Part shown: positions 61,015 through 64,000 of the stretch, one piece after another
How positions within the stretch are numbered: the stretch's first letter is position 1
How the letters are laid out: each line of letters starts with the position of its first letter
NCBI GenBank assembly: GCA_018267285.1
Contig: JAFDYU010000019.1
Coordinates: 149,961 to 213,960 of the forward strand
From: Bacteroidota bacterium
GTDB taxonomy: Bacteria; Bacteroidota; Bacteroidia; Cytophagales; Cyclobacteriaceae
Direction: 5' to 3'
Length of the DNA: 64,000 nt
The notes under the pieces: model-generated
Database searches by the model: none
What the model was told of the DNA's origin: nothing
Seen by the model: the letters and a program-made list of their open reading frames with translations, nothing else
Position numbers and translations under genes: made by a program

Positions 61015-64000
61015 ATGAAAAGGTATTTTCTATTCTTAATTCTGAGCGCATTATTCCTGACGGCTGCCATGGGTTGGGATTATTATCAGAAGAAAAATTT
61101 GACGAATGATGTTTTGTCTTCTCAAATTAGTAGAAACCTGTTTGCTGAAACCAACAAATTACAGTCAGAGTTAGAATTAATAATAAATGATTCGACAATT
61201 CAGTGGGCTACTTTATCTCACCCTTTTTTTTTATTGAATAACGGAAAGATTGATAAATGGAGTTCAATAGAATTCCCAATCACCGTACAAGAATTGTCCG
61301 GAGATTTTACCCGTAAGCTTATTCATGTTTCCCGTTCTGAGTTACTGGCTGTCAAACAGATAATTAATACTAATCAATCTTTAGTCGGTATTATACCGTT
61401 GCATCGCGGATACGAACTCACTAACCAATATTTGACTGAGCAATGGAACCGACAGGTATTTCCTGTTGAGGGAATAAAAATTCTCGAACCAGATCAGCCC
61501 GAAGGTTACCCAGTGTACGATCATAACCATTGTTTATTTAAAGTGACGATATCCGATACTCATTTTATCTCAAATTATGTGTCGATTATATTGGTATCGA
61601 TAGCAGCTCTCTTATTCCTTTCCTTTGTTTTTGTACTCGTTCGCGACTTACATAACCGGAAGGAGTTTGTATTTTCTTTTGCAGTATTGTTGCTGAGCTT
61701 ATCACTGCTTCGCGTTGCTATGGTGCAATGGACGTTTCCCGGCCGTTGGGTATATTCAAAAATTTTCGATGCCCGCTTTTTTGCATCCTCATCGTTTAAT
61801 GCCTCTGCTGGCGATTTTTTGTTTAACTCATTAATTGTTTTCATCTGCAGCGCTTATCTGTTTTACAGTTACCCACAATGGCGGGCGATTAGGAAACTCT
61901 ATAAGGCACGCATCTGGATTAGAATTGCTGTTTCTTCCTTACTTATTGCCGGTGCCTATTTTTCTACTTTATTCCCTCAGCTCTTTGTAGAATCAATTTT
62001 CCACGACTCCGTTATTCCTTTCGATATAACCGAAAGTATTTATTTTGACGATTTAAGAATCACGGTTTTAGCCGCTCTGGTTCTTGGTGTACTCAGTTCA
62101 TTTTTCTTTGTTCATTTTCTTGTTCGTATTGTTAAATTGTGCGTATCAACGCATCATTTTTTGGTTTCTTTATTTTTAGGAGGACTTCTGTTTTTAATCT
62201 ACTTTCTATTTTCCGAACTCAATTATTCGGTCACGCTTCTGGTGGGATCATTATATTTTATTTTCTTATTTTATTCAGGTTACAATAAAGCCGTGGCAAC
62301 TATTGGTTATCGCACCTTTCCGGTTATTGCCGTGATTATTATTCTATACGCAGTGCAAGCAGCCGTTGGAATTAAACACTTTGTTGGAGAAAAAAAAGTG
62401 AAGATGATGCTCAGCTCTGCCACAAGCCTTTATAATAGAGATGTGTTGGGCGAATATTTATTGCAGCAAGCGTACAGTAAAATAATTCATGATCCTTTTG
62501 TGGCCGCCAGTGTGCGCAACCCACTGCTATCGAAAAATGAGGCACGACAAAAAATTAAACAGCTATACCTGAATGATTATTTCAATCGATATACTATTAA
62601 AATTGACTTTTACCGTAATGACGGCAGCCCGGCCGATAAAGAATCTTTAGTCGATTTTGCGTCTGCTATTGAACAAGTTCATGACGATGCTTTTAAAACG
62701 CCTTATGAGGGGATCTATCTCATTCAAAACAGTAATGCAACTATTTTGAAACATTACCTTGTTGTTGCGCCACTTAACAATGTAGATAAAGTAAATGGGT
62801 ATGTGGTGATAGATTTGTCGATCAGGCACATTGCACAACAACAAGTGTATCCCACACTTTTGGTCGATAGTAGATTCGCACAGTCTATTCGCAATAAGAA
62901 TTTCAGCTATGCTACGTTTAGCCAAAATAAACTGATCGATCATTTCGGTGACTACAATTTTGAACGTGATTTTGATGTAAAATTACTTCATAACCGTGAA
63001 TTGTTTCTGAATGGAATAGCAAAAGACACTCATCAGTTTATTAGGGTAGAAAACGACAATGGTAATAGTTTGGTGCTAGCTGCTACTTTATACTCTGAAT
63101 TAAATGTAATCGCCAATTTTTCTTTTCTTTTTTCAGTAGGTGTGTTTTTGATTTTGTTGATTGCAATTTTGTTTTTTTTTAAACACCGTTTTAGAGAAAG
63201 ACATCTGAATTATTCAGCGCGTATTCAGATTTTCGTGTACTTGTCTTTTGTAGCGCCACTGATTGTGGTGAGTATAATGGCCCTGAGAATGATTGGCCTG
63301 TCGAACGAAACTCAGTACGAAAATGAAATTCAAAAAAAAGGACAAGCGATTGCGGAGTCGTTAGCACAGTTAGAGGAGCGAGGAACTGATATTCAAAGTA
63401 ACTTAAGTGGTAAGTTAGATGACTTATCGCAGACACAAGGTGCCGAAATGAACTTGTATAACTCTGCGGGAGAGCTTACCGCATCTAGCCAGCCGGCCAT
63501 TTTTAAAAATCATTTGGTCATGCGAATGGCTAATCGTTCGGCATGGGAAAAGATTGTAAAATATGGATATTATTTTGCCAATGAACCTTGCCGGATTGGG
63601 CTACTTGATTACAATAGCTCTTTTTTTGCAGTTAAATCGAGAAACACAAATAAATTACTAGGAATTCTTGAGTTGCCATTTTTTGAACAAACTTCAAACG
63701 CTGCAAAGGCAACTATATTTTCGAATATTATTATTGCGTTTGCTTTTGTGTTTATTCTTTTTTCTTTCCTTTCGCTCATTACTCTACAAAAATTAACTTG
63801 GCCACTTCGGTTTATAGCTAAGAGATTGAACGCTACCTATCTTTCAAGCAATCAAACTATCCACTGGGAAACCAACGATGAAATCGGGCGGCTGGTTAAA
63901 GAATACAACAAGATGCTCAGAAACCTTGAAGAAAGTAAATCGGAACTATTAAAGAGAGAAAAGGAAAATGCTTGGCGTGAGATTGCACAACAAGTTGCGC
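61015..64000 (+). CDS. large membrane histidine kinase, 5' part
   Basis: The frame is open from the ATG at 61015 to the window end without a stop (995 codons). The N-terminal helix (YFLFLILSALFLTAAMG) is followed by an external domain, a run of about eight membrane helices (about 185-470), a second sensor domain (about 470-690), another helix (about 700-720), a further external segment, a helix at about 905-925, and a HAMP-like region (LTWPLRFIAKRL, DEIGRLVKEYNKML). It ends in LKREKENAWREIAQQVA, the segment that precedes the HEIKNPLTP H-box in this Bacteroidota family. The H-box and ATPase lie outside the window. It starts 48 bp after DUF983. Confidence 0.85.
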   Translation, partial: MKRYFLFLILSALFLTAAMGWDYYQKKNLTNDVLSSQISRNLFAETNKLQSELELIINDSTIQWATLSHPFFLLNNGKIDKWSSIEFPITVQELSGDFTRKLIHVSRSELLAVKQIINTNQSLVGIIPLHRGYELTNQYLTEQWNRQVFPVEGIKILEPDQPEGYPVYDHNHCLFKVTISDTHFISNYVSIILVSIAALLFLSFVFVLVRDLHNRKEFVFSFAVLLLSLSLLRVAMVQWTFPGRWVYSKIFDARFFASSSFNASAGDFLFNSLIVFICSAYLFYSYPQWRAIRKLYKARIWIRIAVSSLLIAGAYFSTLFPQLFVESIFHDSVIPFDITESIYFDDLRITVLAALVLGVLSSFFFVHFLVRIVKLCVSTHHFLVSLFLGGLLFLIYFLFSELNYSVTLLVGSLYFIFLFYSGYNKAVATIGYRTFPVIAVIIILYAVQAAVGIKHFVGEKKVKMMLSSATSLYNRDVLGEYLLQQAYSKIIHDPFVAASVRNPLLSKNEARQKIKQLYLNDYFNRYTIKIDFYRNDGSPADKESLVDFASAIEQVHDDAFKTPYEGIYLIQNSNATILKHYLVVAPLNNVDKVNGYVVIDLSIRHIAQQQVYPTLLVDSRFAQSIRNKNFSYATFSQNKLIDHFGDYNFERDFDVKLLHNRELFLNGIAKDTHQFIRVENDNGNSLVLAATLYSELNVIANFSFLFSVGVFLILLIAILFFFKHRFRERHLNYSARIQIFVYLSFVAPLIVVSIMALRMIGLSNETQYENEIQKKGQAIAESLAQLEERGTDIQSNLSGKLDDLSQTQGAEMNLYNSAGELTASSQPAIFKNHLVMRMANRSAWEKIVKYGYYFANEPCRIGLLDYNSSFFAVKSRNTNKLLGILELPFFEQTSNAAKATIFSNIIIAFAFVFILFSFLSLITLQKLTWPLRFIAKRLNATYLSSNQTIHWETNDEIGRLVKEYNKMLRNLEESKSELLKREKENAWREIAQQVA

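Overview
The window is about 64 kb of a Bacteroidota chromosome, most likely from the Cytophagales. Supporting signs: an Alternative Complex III (ActA-F) plus aa3 oxidase operon with a Tat-variant ActB, a type III glutamine synthetase, several large periplasmic-propeller (Reg_prop/Y_Y_Y) sensor kinases, OmpA-TPR-PD40 proteins of the PorE type, RHS remnants with the YNGKE signature, and promoters of the Bacteroidota type (TTTG, about 19-21 bp, TAnnTTTG). No species is assigned; this is inference from gene content.

Layout. 1-16.8 kb is housekeeping and core metabolism: the end of Sua5, a phosphofructokinase, an NlpE-like lipoprotein, the DNA clamp dnaN, an S9-type protein whose nucleophile is missing, a zinc-less sirtuin, a LexA/CI-like S24 repressor, a membrane patatin overlapping a SMUG-type DNA glycosylase, smpB, an NlpC/P60 protein whose catalytic cysteine is displaced, an HNH protein, a PorE-like OmpA protein, an AI-2E exporter and a class III aminotransferase. 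16.9-21.8 kb holds an orphan sensor kinase, two small proteins and gapA. At 21,920 lies tRNA-Glu(UUC), with a good promoter and terminator, and directly behind it an accessory patch (about 22.08-25.1 kb). This patch holds a tyrosine recombinase cut off by a RAYT transposase element with 24-bp REP-like inverted ends, small membrane ORFs, an RHS fragment, duplicated blocks and a lipoprotein.

25.1-41.6 kb is envelope and signalling: an exported TPR-CHAT (caspase-like) protein paired with a secreted protein, a second PorE-like OmpA protein, a NarL-type response regulator with its propeller sensor kinase, a divergent TPR histidine kinase, a MacB/FtsX-type permease and a PAP2 phosphatase. 41.8-44.0 kb is glnN with a strong terminator.

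44.3-61.0 kb is a respiratory supercluster: actABCDEF (quinol:cytochrome c oxidoreductase), coxBA, heme A synthase, heme O synthase, two subunit III-type proteins and subunit IV. A terminator follows, then assembly-type accessory genes (a SCO-like protein without CxxxC, DUF420, a CAMC small protein, DUF983). Together they would move electrons from menaquinol through ACIII to an aa3 oxidase, with the heme A pathway made in the same transcript. The window ends inside a large membrane histidine kinase, just before its H-box.

The most unusual points are the RAYT/REP element that truncated an integrase beside tRNA-Glu, the exported CHAT protein with its translationally close partner, and a set of apparent pseudo-enzymes (S9 Ser to Asp, NlpC/P60 Cys shift, SCO without copper ligands, sirtuin without zinc cysteines).
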